From Candidatus Fusicatenibacter intestinigallinarum (GTDB lineage: Bacteria; Bacillota; Clostridia; Lachnospirales; Lachnospiraceae), in contig DWWU01000003.1 in assembly GCA_019119555.1 (NCBI GenBank), positions 24,532-88,531 of the forward strand: a stretch of DNA of 64,000 nucleotides, read 5' to 3'. Position 1 is the stretch's first letter. Every line of letters starts with the position of its first letter. Shown piece after piece: positions 35,379-45,689 of this stretch. A program made the position numbers and the translations under genes. The notes beneath the pieces are model-generated. The model saw nothing but the letters and a program-made list of their open reading frames with translations, did no database searches and was not told the origin of the DNA.

Positions 35379-36293
35379 GTGACGAAATATATTATCAAAC
35401 GACTGCTGATCGGGGTGGTCACCATATGGGCGCTGGTCACGATCACCTTTGTTCTGATCCGCATCATGCCGGGAAGTCCGTTTGAGGCGGATAATCTCTC
35501 GGAAAGCGCGATTGAACAGTTGGAGGACGCCTACGGACTTAACGAGCCCATGTGGAAACAGTATGTGCTTTATATGGAAAATCTGATGCATGGAAATCTG
35601 GGCATTTCCTACACGAAAAACGTGTCGGTCAACACGCTGATTGCCAGGGGATTTCCCTATACGTTAAGCGTCGGGCTGATTTCCATCGTGGTCTCCGCCG
35701 TGATTGGCGTACCGATGGGCATCTGGATGGCGTCCACCAAAAGGCTGGCGGTGAGAAATACACTGCTTGGAATCGCCACGCTCGGAGTCAGCGTTCCCGG
35801 CTTTGTGACTGCGATTCTGCTGATGATGGCCTTCGGCGTGTGGATTCCCCTGTTCCCCATTGTGGGTCTGATGACCGCGGCCAGCTACGTGCTGCCGGTG
35901 GCGGCCCAGTCCTTCGGACAGATCGCTTCCATCGCGAGGCTGATGAAGACCACCTATTCGGAGGCGGTTCAGATGGATTATGTGGTTATGGCCCGGGCAA
36001 AGGGTCTGAAAAAAAGCGAGATTATTTTCCGGCATGTGCTGAAAAATGCGCTGATCCCTGTGGTTACCTATCTCGGACCGGCGATTGCGTTCCTGATTAC
36101 CGGAAGCTTTGTGGTTGAGTCGATTTTTTCGATTCCCGGCATCGGAAGAGAATTTACCAATGCAATTTCCAACCGTGATTACACCGTGGTTCTCGGATTC
36201 AGCGTATTTATCGGTGCGATCATCACAGTGGCGAATCTGGCAGTGGATCTGCTCTGTTCTGTGATCGACCCGAGAATCCGTCTCAATGACTGA
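35379..36293 (+). CDS. oppB: Oligopeptide ABC transporter permease OppB-type
   Basis: Permease of 304 residues with six helices. It has the typical opening YIIKRLLIGVVTIWALVTITF (quoted in part), GSPF and the ATPase-coupling EAA-type loop (MDYVVMARAKGLKKSEIIFRH, in part). The start is GTG 35379, 8 bases after GGGAGGG; no ATG fits. First gene of the opp operon; order B-C-D-F-A. With no identical neighbour on record here, the transported peptide or metal complex is open. Confidence 0.92.
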   Translation: MTKYIIKRLLIGVVTIWALVTITFVLIRIMPGSPFEADNLSESAIEQLEDAYGLNEPMWKQYVLYMENLMHGNLGISYTKNVSVNTLIARGFPYTLSVGLISIVVSAVIGVPMGIWMASTKRLAVRNTLLGIATLGVSVPGFVTAILLMMAFGVWIPLFPIVGLMTAASYVLPVAAQSFGQIASIARLMKTTYSEAVQMDYVVMARAKGLKKSEIIFRHVLKNALIPVVTYLGPAIAFLITGSFVVESIFSIPGIGREFTNAISNRDYTVVLGFSVFIGAIITVANLAVDLLCSVIDPRIRLND

Positions 36294-36393
36294 GCGCACG
36301 GTGCCGTGGACATTCCACCGGACGGACCGGCAGAAGGAGCGTGTGCGCGCACCGGAAAACAAACAGATGACAGAGGAACCAGGAGGTGACAGT

Positions 36394-37299
36394 ATGGATT
36401 GGTTTGCACCTATTGACCCGGCAAAAAAGAACAGCGAATTTATCGCCGTGGAAAGCAAGAGTTTCTGGAGAGCGGCCTGGGGCCGGTTCTGCAAAAACCC
36501 CATGGCAGTCCTGGGACTGGTGGTGATCATAATAATGGCGCTGGTGTCCGTGTTCGGACCGATCTTCAGCCCTTATGCGTACGACGCCCAGGATACGGCG
36601 AACCGGTACGCGGGATTTTCGCTGGAGCATCTGCTGGGAACGGATAAATTCGGAAGAGACATTTTTACAAGGCTCTGCTACGGCGGACGGATCAGCCTGT
36701 CCATCGGTTTCGGCGCCGCGGTGATCAACACGGTTCTCGGCGTTGTGATCGGAGGACTCTGTGGATATATCGGTGGAAAGTTTGACACGGTGGTCATGCG
36801 GATTGTGGATATCATCTACGCGATGCCCTCGATGATTTATGTGATCCTGATCATGATGGTGTTCGGTTCCAATGTGCGGAGTATTCTCATCGGCATCTGT
36901 ATTCCCGGATGGATCGGCATGGCCCGGCAGGTGAGAAGTCAGCTGATTGCCCTGAAAGAACAGGAATTCGCGATGGCGGCGCTGGTGATCGGCGCGGGGG
37001 ATGCGAGGATTCTGTTCCGCCATCTGGTGATCAACGCGGTGGGGCCTATCATCGTACAGGTGACGTTTCTGGTTCCCAATGCGATTTTCACAGAGGCCTT
37101 CCTGAGTTTCATCGGAATCGGAATCTCGGCGCCGATGGCCAGCTGGGGCTCGATGGCCCAGGACGCGCGGCAGGTATTTTCCATGTACCCGGTACAGCTG
37201 CTGCTTCCGACGCTTTGTATCTGTATTACTATTTTTGCGCTGAATTTCCTCGGCGAGGGAATCGGCGACGCATTCAATCCGAAAAAGTCCAGGGGGTGA
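36394..37299 (+). CDS. oppC: Oligopeptide ABC transporter permease OppC-type
   Basis: Permease of 301 residues. The N-terminal helix (MAVLGLVVIIIMALVSVFGP) precedes the outside loop with LLGTDKFGRDIFTR, the OppC/DppC signature, then five more helices and the coupling loop EFAMAALVIGAGDARILFRH. A start at 36286 overlapping oppB is possible, but ATG 36394 has AGGAGGTGA at the right distance and gives the usual length. Confidence 0.92.
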   Translation: MDWFAPIDPAKKNSEFIAVESKSFWRAAWGRFCKNPMAVLGLVVIIIMALVSVFGPIFSPYAYDAQDTANRYAGFSLEHLLGTDKFGRDIFTRLCYGGRISLSIGFGAAVINTVLGVVIGGLCGYIGGKFDTVVMRIVDIIYAMPSMIYVILIMMVFGSNVRSILIGICIPGWIGMARQVRSQLIALKEQEFAMAALVIGAGDARILFRHLVINAVGPIIVQVTFLVPNAIFTEAFLSFIGIGISAPMASWGSMAQDARQVFSMYPVQLLLPTLCICITIFALNFLGEGIGDAFNPKKSRG

Positions 37300-37306
37300 T
37301 TCATAT

Positions 37307-38368
37307 ATGAGTTTACTGGAAATCAGTCATCTGACCACAAGTTTTTCCACGCCCCAGGGGACGGTCCGGGCGGTCCGGGATGTTTCCTACCGGCTGGAGG
37401 CCGGGGAGGTGCTTGGGATCGTCGGGGAATCCGGTTCCGGAAAAAGCGTAGGCATGCTGACGCTGATGGGGCTGCTGGCCTCCAATGGAACCGTGGAGAA
37501 CGGAACGATCCGCTTCAAAGGGGAGGATATCTCCCCGCCCCACGGCCGCGACAAAAAGGCCGCCCGGGAATATGAAAAAAAGATGCGGCAGATCCGCGGA
37601 AACCGGATCGGCATGATCTTTCAGGACCCGATGACCTTTCTGAATCCGATTCTGAAAATCGGAACCCAGCTGACGGAGGGAATCCGCTGCCATCAGCACT
37701 GCTCCCGGGCAGAGGCCAGGGAAAAGGCTATACAGCTGATGCGGGAGGTGGGAATCCCGAGTCCGGAAAAACGTCTGGATCAGTATCCCTTTGAATTTTC
37801 CGGAGGTATGCGTCAGAGAATCATTATCGCTTCCGCGCTGGCCTGCGATCCGGAGCTGATTATCGCCGACGAGCCGACGACGGCGCTGGATGTGACGGTA
37901 CAGGCGCAGATTCTGGAGCTGCTGAAAAAGCTGACGAAGGAGAAGGGAACGTCGGTGATCATGATCACCCATGATCTCGGCGTGGTCGCTTCCATGTGCG
38001 ACAGGATTGCCATCATGTATGCGGGAAAGATCGTCGAGGAAGGAACGGTGGATGAGATCTTCTATGATCCGCATCATCCGTATACGAAGGGTCTTCTGAA
38101 CAGTATCAACAATTCCGCAAAGGAGAGCGATGAGCCGCTGGTTCCGATTCCGGGCACGCCGCCGGATCTTCTGAAATTGCCGGCCGGCTGCGCGTTTATG
38201 AGCCGCTGTCCCTATACAATGAATATCTGTGAGGTGCAGCTGCCGCCGGAGAAGCGGTACAGTGAGACCCACTGCAGCCGTTGCTGGATGGAGTGCAGAG
38301 ACGAGAGCTATATTCGTTTCGACGAGCTTCCTTCGGCCGACCCGGTCGGGAGCAGGACGGAGGGATAA
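37307..38368 (+). CDS. oppD: Oligopeptide ABC transporter ATPase OppD-type
   Basis: ATPase of 353 residues. Walker A is GESGSGKS, the signature is FSGGMRQR, Walker B is [12 protein letters not shown] and the switch is ITHDLG. The C-terminal cysteine cluster ([14 protein letters not shown]) is the peptide-transporter extension. Starts 7 bp after oppC. Confidence 0.95.
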   Translation: MSLLEISHLTTSFSTPQGTVRAVRDVSYRLEAGEVLGIVGESGSGKSVGMLTLMGLLASNGTVENGTIRFKGEDISPPHGRDKKAAREYEKKMRQIRGNRIGMIFQDPMTFLNPILKIGTQLTEGIRCHQHCSRAEAREKAIQLMREVGIPSPEKRLDQYPFEFSGGMRQRIIIASALACDPELIIADEPTTALDVTVQAQILELLKKLTKEKGTSVIMITHDLGVVASMCDRIAIMYAGKIVEEGTVDEIFYDPHHPYTKGLLNSINNSAKESDEPLVPIPGTPPDLLKLPAGCAFMSRCPYTMNICEVQLPPEKRYSETHCSRCWMECRDESYIRFDELPSADPVGSRTEG

Positions 38369-38422
38369 GCCGGGAACGCAGATTATGAGCAAACGAGATT
38401 TCAGATAAGGAGGTGCTTCAGG

Positions 38423-39451
38423 ATGAGCAGCAATACGGTTCTTGAGGTGAAGGAACTCTGCAAATATTTCGACGTAAAGGGAGGAATTAAGGGGAAACAG
38501 AGGGTACTTGCAGTGGACGGTATTTCTTTCGAAGTGAAAAAGGGAGAGACCTTCGGACTGGTCGGGGAATCCGGATGCGGGAAGAGTACCCTCGGCCGTA
38601 CGATACTGAGAATCTATGAGCCGACGAAAGGAAAAATATTTTTCGAAGGACAGGATATTTCAGGGCTTTCACGGAAAAAGATGCATGCTTACCGGAGAAA
38701 ACTCCAGATGATTTTCCAGGATCCCTACGCGTCGCTGAATCCCAGATTTACGGTAGGGGAGATTATCGAGGAGCCGATGGTGATTCACCATATGTATACG
38801 CCGGAAAAGCGAAGGCAGAGGGTGCAGGAGCTGCTGGAGACTGTCGGTCTGAAGCCGGACCATATCCGCAGATATCCCCATGAGTTTTCCGGTGGCCAGA
38901 GACAGAGGATCGGCATTGCAAGGACGCTGGCGCTGGAGCCGGATTTTATCGTCTGCGACGAGCCGATCTCGGCGCTGGATGTGTCGATCCAGGCGCAGGT
39001 GATCAATCTTCTCGAGGATATCCAGAAGCGGCAGGGAATCAGCTACCTGTTTATTGCCCATGACCTGGGCATGGTGAAACATATCAGCCACAGGATCGGC
39101 GTCATGTATCTGGGACACATGGTGGAATCCGGAGGGGCGGACGACGTATACCGGCATCCTCTGCACCCGTATTCCAAAGCCCTGCTGTCGGCGGAGCCGA
39201 TTCCTGATCCGAACACGGCGCGGTCGCGGCATCGGATCCTTCTGGAAGGGGAGATCCCAAGTCCGATGCACCCGCCGGCAGGCTGTCCGTTCCATACCCG
39301 CTGTCCTTATGCGATGGAGGAGTGCAGTCAGGCAGCTCCAGCCACTTATGAGCTGGAAGGACGAAGGGTGGCATGTTTCCTGTATTCTCCCAGATATCTC
39401 AGGCAGCGGGAAGGGCTTGCCATTGAGCCTCTGCTGCAGAAGACGTCCTGA
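38423..39451 (+). CDS. oppF: Oligopeptide ABC transporter ATPase OppF-type
   Basis: ATPase of 342 residues. Walker A is GESGCGKST, the signature is FSGGQRQR, Walker B is FIVCDEPISALD and the switch is IAHDLG. The cysteine-containing tail (CPFHTRCPYAMEEC) is present. AAGGAGG precedes the ATG, 54 bp after oppD. The stop codon is followed at once by a palindrome. Confidence 0.95.
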   Translation: MSSNTVLEVKELCKYFDVKGGIKGKQRVLAVDGISFEVKKGETFGLVGESGCGKSTLGRTILRIYEPTKGKIFFEGQDISGLSRKKMHAYRRKLQMIFQDPYASLNPRFTVGEIIEEPMVIHHMYTPEKRRQRVQELLETVGLKPDHIRRYPHEFSGGQRQRIGIARTLALEPDFIVCDEPISALDVSIQAQVINLLEDIQKRQGISYLFIAHDLGMVKHISHRIGVMYLGHMVESGGADDVYRHPLHPYSKALLSAEPIPDPNTARSRHRILLEGEIPSPMHPPAGCPFHTRCPYAMEECSQAAPATYELEGRRVACFLYSPRYLRQREGLAIEPLLQKTS

Positions 39452-39479
39452 GGAACCGTTCAGCTGGCTGAACGGTTAC
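39452..39479. repeat. Family 1 palindrome inside the opp operon
   Basis: GGAACCGTTCAGC, TG, GCTGAACGGTTAC. It starts on the base after the oppF stop, between oppF and the binding-protein gene; such hairpins can alter the ratio of the two products. Confidence 0.85.
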
Positions 39480-39522
39480 CGTCCTGAGAAAGACAGAGAA
39501 AGAAAAGCGAGGAGGAGAGCAT

Positions 39523-41157
39523 ATGAAAAAAATCTGGAAAAGGGCGGCTGCGCTGGCAATGGCGGTTCTGACGGCGGGTTCCGTGCCGGGATGCGGGCAG
39601 GGGGACCGTCTTGCCGCCGGAGTCAACACAGACAACGCGATTGTTACATCGATGAGCACAGAGTCCGGTTCCCTGGACAGCGCGGGAGACAGCTCTCTCT
39701 GGTGGTGGTCCTATGACGATGTGTGTATGGCGCCGCTGATGGAGATGGAGGAGGACGGAAGCTGGAACTATATTCTGGCGGAGAGCGTTGACGTCAGCGA
39801 CGATATGACCCGCTATACCGTACATATCCGGGAGGAAGCAAAGTGGAACAACGGCGACGATGTGACCAGCGCAGATTTCCTGAACACAATCACCAGGGCG
39901 CTGGATCCGGAGTGCCAGAGCGGATACTCCTCGATGCTTTTTGTCATACAGGGGGCACAGGAAATGTACAACGGTGAGGGCGACGTGAGCGGGCTGGGAG
40001 TCACCTGTCCGGACGACAAGACCATCGTCTTTGATCTGACAGGTCCGTGTACCTATTTTGAACAGCTGTTTGTGCTTCCGGTCTATATGCCGACCCACCG
40101 TGAACTGCAGACGGAGACCAACGGCGACTGGGCGATGGGAAACGATATGGATGCGCTGGTGAGCTGCGGCCCCTATTATCTGGCGGAGTATGTACCGAAC
40201 CAGTACTGTCTGTATAAAAAGAACGAATCCTATGTGCAGGCGGACCGGATCACCACGGAGACGGTCCAGAAGATTGTCATGGACGATACCCAGTCCATCA
40301 TCAACGCGTATCGCGCGGGAGATCTGAATTTTATCACCGCCGACGATATTGTCATGGACAAATACGCGGGCAGCGACGAGCTGCAGGTGTGGCCGTCGAT
40401 TACCAGCTATTACGTACTTTTCAATATGGAAGAAGCGCCTTTCGACGATGTGCGCATCCGTCAGGCGTTCACCCTGGCGGTGAATCGGGAGGAGGTTGCG
40501 CAGGCCTGCGGTTCTTCCTTTGAGGGAAGCGGATTTTTCGTCGCGAAACACCTGCTGTCCTCGGCCAGCGGCGAAGACTGGTCGGACGAGGCGGGAGAGG
40601 ATCCGGTTACCTTTGATCCGGAGCGGGCCAGAGAGCTTCTGGCGGAGGCAGGATATCCGGACGGAGAAGGGTTCCCGCAGGTGACCTACAAATATCCGAG
40701 CCTGCAGATCGACAGCGATATCGCGCAGGCGCTTCAGGCCCAGTGGAAAGAGAATCTGGGGATCGAGGTGGAACTTCAGGCCCAGGAGCAGCAGGTCAAT
40801 ATTTCCACAAGACGGTCGGGAGATTACCAGCTGTGCCGGATGCGCTGGACCGCGGACTTCGCGGATCCCTACACATTTCTGTCCATGTACCGGACAGGGG
40901 ATTCCTATAATGACAACAACACCAGCTGTGAAGAATTTGACACCCTCATGGCGCAGGCTGGAGAAGAGTCGAATCCGACGGAACGGTTCCGCCTGATGCA
41001 TGAAGCGGAGAAGATTCTTCTCAGTGACTACTGCTTCGGAGTTCCGGTGCTGAATTCTTCAAATATTTATCTGGTGGATGAGCACATCACAAATTTCGAG
41101 CTGGATCCGGCCAGAAATGTGATCCGGACAAAATATCTGAAATTCACACCCGACTGA
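39523..41157 (+). CDS. oppA: Peptide-binding lipoprotein OppA-type
   Basis: Extracellular binding lipoprotein of 544 residues, family 5. The signal peptide ends in lipobox VPGC with Cys24. Family blocks are YTVHIREEAKWNNGDDVTSADF (in part) and FNMEEAPFDDVRIRQAFTLAVNRE (in part). It delivers peptides to OppBC. GAGGAGAG precedes the ATG. Last opp gene; an aminotransferase follows after 28 bp. Confidence 0.93.
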   Translation: MKKIWKRAAALAMAVLTAGSVPGCGQGDRLAAGVNTDNAIVTSMSTESGSLDSAGDSSLWWWSYDDVCMAPLMEMEEDGSWNYILAESVDVSDDMTRYTVHIREEAKWNNGDDVTSADFLNTITRALDPECQSGYSSMLFVIQGAQEMYNGEGDVSGLGVTCPDDKTIVFDLTGPCTYFEQLFVLPVYMPTHRELQTETNGDWAMGNDMDALVSCGPYYLAEYVPNQYCLYKKNESYVQADRITTETVQKIVMDDTQSIINAYRAGDLNFITADDIVMDKYAGSDELQVWPSITSYYVLFNMEEAPFDDVRIRQAFTLAVNREEVAQACGSSFEGSGFFVAKHLLSSASGEDWSDEAGEDPVTFDPERARELLAEAGYPDGEGFPQVTYKYPSLQIDSDIAQALQAQWKENLGIEVELQAQEQQVNISTRRSGDYQLCRMRWTADFADPYTFLSMYRTGDSYNDNNTSCEEFDTLMAQAGEESNPTERFRLMHEAEKILLSDYCFGVPVLNSSNIYLVDEHITNFELDPARNVIRTKYLKFTPD

Positions 41158-41185
41158 ATAAATAAGTTTCAAGGAGGAAATGAAA

Positions 41186-42271
41186 ATGGAAGTAAGCAAA
41201 CTGATCAGCAAATCACTGCAGGAGATGCCCGCAAGCAGACGCCAGAGGGCTCTGGCGAAGACAGATCTGTCGAAACTGATCCATATGGGGCTCAACGAGA
41301 ACAATTATGGGATGTCTCCGAAAGCAAAAAAGGCGCTGGAGGAATCTTATGCCGGCGCGCATTATTACCCTGATTTTATGGCTGTGGAGCTGAAACAGAC
41401 CATCGCCGACTTTTACAGACTGGAGCCGGAGAATGTTCTCACCGGTTCCGGCTCCAGCGCGATGATCGATATGCTGGGACTGACATTCCTGGATCCCGGT
41501 GACGAGGTGCTGCTTGGAGGTCCCAGCTACGGGGCATTTCAGGATATGGCCTGGCTGAACAGCGGAAGACCGGTGGAGGTTCCCTGCACGGAGGAGCAGA
41601 AATACGACCTGAAGAGTATGCTGGAGCATGTGAACGAAAAGACCAAGATGGTGATCATCTGCAATCCCAACAATCCTACCGGCACCTACCTTCCGCTTCC
41701 GGAGCTGGAGGCTTTTGTCGAGGCCCTGCCGGACCATGTGCTTGCGGTCTTTGACGAGGCCTACATGGAATTTGCGACAAAGCCGGACTGCCGGAGCATG
41801 ATGGATTACATGAAATCACATCCGGAGAAGCCGGTTCTGATTCTGAGAACCTTTTCAAAATATTACGCCATGGCTGGTCTGCGTGTCGGCTACGCGCTGG
41901 GATCCGCGGATCTGATTCAGGCGATGCGGAAATGTTCCGCTTCCTGGAACCTGAACGTCTGCGCGCAGAAGGCTGCGGTGGCCGCCATCGGCGATCAGGA
42001 ATACTATCTGGCACAGAAAGAAAAGATCGTGACCGGCCGGGAATATCTGGAAGAAGAAATGAGAAAGCTGGGATGCAGAGTCTATGAATCCCAGTCCAAC
42101 TTCATCTGGTTCGACGCCGGAATGGACGCAGCTCTGCTCCAGGAAAAAATGGCAGAGAAAGGAATCCGGATCGGAGCCTTCGCCATGAGCCGCGTCTCCG
42201 TAGGAACCATAGAGGAATGCAAACTCTTCATCCGCTATCTGGCGGAAATCCTGAAAGAAGCACGCGGCTGA
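41186..42271 (+). CDS. PLP-dependent aminotransferase (HisC-like)
   Basis: Fold-type I aminotransferase of 361 residues. It contains NPNNPTGTYLP, the DEAYMEF block and the PLP lysine in RTFSKYYAMAGLRVGYALG. It is closest in layout to histidinol-phosphate aminotransferase, but there are no his genes around it. In the opp operon it more likely acts on an amino acid freed from imported peptides. I start at ATG 41186 because AAGGAGG is 8 bases before; the ATG at 41180 is too close. Confidence 0.85.
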   Translation: MEVSKLISKSLQEMPASRRQRALAKTDLSKLIHMGLNENNYGMSPKAKKALEESYAGAHYYPDFMAVELKQTIADFYRLEPENVLTGSGSSAMIDMLGLTFLDPGDEVLLGGPSYGAFQDMAWLNSGRPVEVPCTEEQKYDLKSMLEHVNEKTKMVIICNPNNPTGTYLPLPELEAFVEALPDHVLAVFDEAYMEFATKPDCRSMMDYMKSHPEKPVLILRTFSKYYAMAGLRVGYALGSADLIQAMRKCSASWNLNVCAQKAAVAAIGDQEYYLAQKEKIVTGREYLEEEMRKLGCRVYESQSNFIWFDAGMDAALLQEKMAEKGIRIGAFAMSRVSVGTIEECKLFIRYLAEILKEARG

Positions 42272-42276
42272 CTTCT

Positions 42277-42304
42277 GTAACCGTTCAGCCAGCTGAACGG
42301 TTAC
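42277..42304. repeat. Family 1 palindrome, perfect CCGTT variant
   Basis: GTAACCGTTCAGC, CA, GCTGAACGGTTAC. A perfect stem in which position 6 is C and its partner is G, unlike the A/T pair of the 20869 copy. Confidence 0.9.
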
Positions 42305-42340
42305 AGTATCTTCCCCGCCTCACCCGCCAGAGAAGCCCAG

Positions 42341-42572
42341 GAAACCACGGGACGGCGGGTGGCAGGGCAGGAGAATTTCAGAGATTCCGTGCTTGCGACT
42401 GCGGGCGAACAGAACAGGGCGAATTGTCCGGGGGACAGGTGGAAGAAATGCTCCGCGCAGAAAGACCTGCATGCACCTGTACAACGGACCATTCGCCCTG
42501 TTCTGTCCGAACGCCGGAGTGAGCACGGAATCTGAAATTCCTCCGCCTTGCCGCCCGCCGTCCCGCGGTTTC
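42341..42572. repeat. 232-bp near-perfect inverted repeat
   Basis: Arms of about 100 bp (42341-42441 and 42474-42572) match in inverse orientation at roughly 80-85% with a few 1-2 base gaps; the shared blocks include CGGGACGGCGGG, GAATTTCAG, ATTCCGTGCT, ACAGAACAGGGCGAAT and ACAGGTG. The loop is about 32 bases. It codes for nothing recognisable. It lies between the aminotransferase and the valS T-box promoter and could be a decayed miniature transposable element or a long hairpin RNA. Confidence 0.8.
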
Positions 42573-42609
42573 CGTCCGCCCTCCTAATAAAATCTTAAGT
42601 TTTTCCTTC

Positions 42610-42638
42610 TTGACAAAATGCGGAAACGCGATTATGAT
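42610..42638 (+). promoter_or_regulatory. valS promoter
   Basis: TTGACA (42610-42615), 17 bp, TATGAT (42633-42638). Confidence 0.88.
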
Positions 42639-42644
42639 AAGAGC

Positions 42645-42992
42645 AACCTGAACAGAAAAAAGGTAATGAGAAAGAGGAGTACATGAAGAACCCCGAAAGA
42701 GAGGATGGTTCACCGGCTGAAAGGCCGTCCAGGGAAGTGGTCATGGAAGGTAGCTTTTGAACCGGGGGATTGAAAGGCAGCGATAGCAAGTGGTTGTGCA
42801 AAGTAGGTTCCCACGCCTTGTCAGCGTTAAAAGACCGGAAGGTTCGCGCCGCAGAACGTTCAGTGAAGACCGAAAGAACGATGCCCGGAACAGAAAACGG
42901 ACGGCGCCGACAGATTCCATGAAGAGAAAAAACAAGGTGGTACCGCGGATGAAATTCGCCCTTTGCACAACAGCTGTGCAAAGGGTTTTTTT
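42645..42992 (+). promoter_or_regulatory. T-box riboswitch controlling valS
   Basis: The conserved T-box AAGGTGGTACCGCGG lies at 42934-42948. The terminator is CCCTTTGCACA (42959-42969) with TGTGCAAAGGG (42975-42985) and seven T. The Stem I region occupies about 42670-42765; a GTA (valine) at 42750-42752 is a candidate specifier codon. Uncharged valine tRNA would bind and stabilise the antiterminator, allowing valS expression. Confidence 0.93.
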
Positions 42993-43034
42993 ATTCCCTT
43001 TCTTTTCGCGGCCGCCCGGATCAAGGAGGAAAAC

Positions 43035-45689
43035 ATGAGTAAGGAACTTGCAAAAACCTACGACCCGAAGGGGATCGAGGACAGACTGTATCAGAAATGG
43101 ATGGACAAAGGATACTTTCACGCCGAAGTAAATCCGAACAAGAAACCGTTTACGATTATGATGCCGCCGCCGAACGTAACCGGACAGCTTCATATGGGTC
43201 ACGCGCTGGACAATACGATGCAGGATATTCTGATCCGGTTCAAGCGGATGCAGGGTTACGAAGCACTGTGGCAGCCGGGAACCGATCATGCGGCGATTGC
43301 GACGGAAGTAAAGGTAACGGAGATGCTGAAGGAAAAAGGCATCGACAAGGATGAGATTGGCCGTGAGGAATTCCTGAGATACTGCTGGGAATGGAAAAAA
43401 GAGTACGGCGGACGGATCAACGATCAGCTGAAGAAGCTCGGTTCCTCCGCAGACTGGGACAGAGAGCGGTTTACGATGGATGAGGGCTGTTCCGAAGCAG
43501 TGGAAGAAGTATTCTGCCGTCTGTATGAGAAAGGCTGGATTTACAAAGGAAGCCGTATCATCAACTGGTGCCCGGTGTGTCAGACTTCCATCTCCGACGC
43601 TGAGGTAGAACATGAGGAGCAGGCGGGCCACTTCTGGCATATCCGTTATCCGATCGTTGGAGAAGAGGGAAAGTATGTGGAAATTGCCACCACCCGGCCG
43701 GAAACTCTGCTGGGAGATACCGCCGTTGCGGTAAATCCGGACGATGAGCGGTATCAGGATCTGATCGGAAAAATGCTGAAGCTTCCGCTGACCGACCGTG
43801 AAATTCCGGTAATCGCCGACGCCTATGTGGACAAAGAGTTCGGAACCGGATGCGTAAAGATCACGCCGGCGCACGACCCCAACGATTTTGAGGTGGGAAA
43901 ACGCCATAACCTGCCGGAGATTAACATTATGAACGACGACGCGACCATGAACGACAAGTGCGGAAAGTACGCGGGCATGGACCGCTATGGGGCGAGGAAA
44001 GCCATGGTTGCGGATCTTGAGGCGCAGGGGCTTCTCGTAAAGGTTGAGGACCATGTTCACAATGTAGGAACCCACGACCGCTGCGGAACAACGATCGAGC
44101 CGATGGTAAAGCCCCAGTGGTTTGTAAAGATGGCCGATATGGCGAAACCGGCCATTGAAGCGGTAAAGAACGGGGAAACCACCTTCGTTCCGAAGAGCTT
44201 TGAAAAGACGTATTTCCACTGGCTGGAGAATATCCGCAACTGGTGTATTTCCAGGCAGCTGTGGTGGGGACACAGAATTCCTGCGTATACCTGCAGCGAA
44301 TGCGGAGAGATTACCGTACACAAGGGCGGCGCGCCGGAGAAATGCCCGAAATGCGGAGGCACGCACTTCGCACAGGATCCGGATACGCTGGACACCTGGT
44401 TCAGTTCGGCCCTGTGGCCGTTTTCCACTCTGGGATGGCCGGAGAAAACGCCGGAACTGGAATATTTTTATCCGACAGACGTACTGGTAACCGGATATGA
44501 CATTATTCCGTTCTGGGTAATGCGTATGATGTTCTCCGCTCTGGAGCAGACCGGAAAGGTTCCGTTCCACCACGTACTGATTCATGGGCTTGTGAGAGAT
44601 TCCCAGGGAAGAAAGATGAGCAAATCCCTCGGAAACGGCATTGATCCGCTGGAGGTGATTGACAAGTACGGCGCCGATGCGCTGCGTCTGACGCTGATGA
44701 CCGGAAATGCTCCGGGCAATGATATGCGTTTCTACTGGGAGCGTGTGGAAGCCAGCCGGAACTTTGCCAACAAGGTATGGAATGCGTCCAGGTTCATCAT
44801 GATGAATCTGGAGAAAGCGGAGGTTCCGTCCGCAATGCCGGAGGAACTTCTGACCATCGCGGACAAGTGGATCCTGTCCAGAGTCAACGACCTGGCGGTT
44901 CAGGTAACGGAAAATCTGGATAAATATGAGCTTGGAATCGCGGTACAGAAGGTTTATGATTTCATCTGGGAAGAGTTCTGCGACTGGTATATCGAGATGG
45001 TAAAACCGAGACTGTACAGTGCGGGCGACGAGACGAAGGGAGCGGCTCTGTGGACTCTGAAAACCGTTCTGGGCAATGCGCTGAAGCTTCTTCATCCGTA
45101 TATGCCGTTCATCACAGAGGAGATCTACTGCACGCTGAATCCGGAGGAGGATACGATCATGACTGCATCCTGGCCGGCATTTGACGAGGCGTGGAGCTTC
45201 CCGAAGGAGGAAGCAGACGTTGAGATGATGAAGGAAGCAGTGCGCAGCATCCGTGCGGTACGCACCGAGCTTCAGGTTCCGCCGTCAAAGAAAGCAAGCG
45301 TTTATGTGGTAAGCGCCGACGATGCGGTATGCGAAACCTTCCGCAGCGGAAGTGTGTTCTTTGCAACTCTGGCATCGGCCAATGAGGTTTATGTTCAGAA
45401 GGATAAGGAAGGCATCGCTGACGACGCTGTTTCCGCAGTGATTCCGCAGGCAGCCATCTATATCCCGTTTGCGGAACTGGTGGATCTTGAGAAAGAGATC
45501 GAACGTCTGAAGAAAGAGGAGGAACGTCTGAAAAAAGAAATTGCCCGCTCCAACGGTATGCTCGGAAATCCGAATTTTGTTCAGAAGGCGCCTGAGGCGA
45601 AAGTACAGGCGGAGAGAGAAAAGCTTGCGGATTATGAGCAGATGATGGAGCAGGTTCGCACAAGATTGGAGCAGCTTTCTGAGAAATGA
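43035..45689 (+). CDS. valS: Valyl-tRNA synthetase
   Basis: Enzyme of 884 residues that charges tRNA-Val. The HIGH motif appears as [15 protein letters not shown], the KMSKS motif as [11 protein letters not shown]; the editing domain lies between, and the C-terminal coiled coil ([19 protein letters not shown]) is typical of ValRS. Two CxxC pairs (CSEC, CPKC) bind zinc. ATG 43035 follows AAGGAGG. The stop overlaps the next gene's ATG by 4 bp. Confidence 0.98.
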   Translation: MSKELAKTYDPKGIEDRLYQKWMDKGYFHAEVNPNKKPFTIMMPPPNVTGQLHMGHALDNTMQDILIRFKRMQGYEALWQPGTDHAAIATEVKVTEMLKEKGIDKDEIGREEFLRYCWEWKKEYGGRINDQLKKLGSSADWDRERFTMDEGCSEAVEEVFCRLYEKGWIYKGSRIINWCPVCQTSISDAEVEHEEQAGHFWHIRYPIVGEEGKYVEIATTRPETLLGDTAVAVNPDDERYQDLIGKMLKLPLTDREIPVIADAYVDKEFGTGCVKITPAHDPNDFEVGKRHNLPEINIMNDDATMNDKCGKYAGMDRYGARKAMVADLEAQGLLVKVEDHVHNVGTHDRCGTTIEPMVKPQWFVKMADMAKPAIEAVKNGETTFVPKSFEKTYFHWLENIRNWCISRQLWWGHRIPAYTCSECGEITVHKGGAPEKCPKCGGTHFAQDPDTLDTWFSSALWPFSTLGWPEKTPELEYFYPTDVLVTGYDIIPFWVMRMMFSALEQTGKVPFHHVLIHGLVRDSQGRKMSKSLGNGIDPLEVIDKYGADALRLTLMTGNAPGNDMRFYWERVEASRNFANKVWNASRFIMMNLEKAEVPSAMPEELLTIADKWILSRVNDLAVQVTENLDKYELGIAVQKVYDFIWEEFCDWYIEMVKPRLYSAGDETKGAALWTLKTVLGNALKLLHPYMPFITEEIYCTLNPEEDTIMTASWPAFDEAWSFPKEEADVEMMKEAVRSIRAVRTELQVPPSKKASVYVVSADDAVCETFRSGSVFFATLASANEVYVQKDKEGIADDAVSAVIPQAAIYIPFAELVDLEKEIERLKKEEERLKKEIARSNGMLGNPNFVQKAPEAKVQAEREKLADYEQMMEQVRTRLEQLSEK

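Noticed and set aside
36286-36393. An earlier start for oppC overlapping oppB
   Set aside because: The added residues are not typical of OppC, and the start at 36394 has a much better ribosome site.
41186-42271. Assigning hisC to the aminotransferase
   Set aside because: No histidine synthesis genes are nearby and the subgroup cannot be decided by eye.
42741-45095. A 784-codon minus-strand frame opposite valS
   Set aside because: Antisense shadow of valS; it also crosses the T-box.
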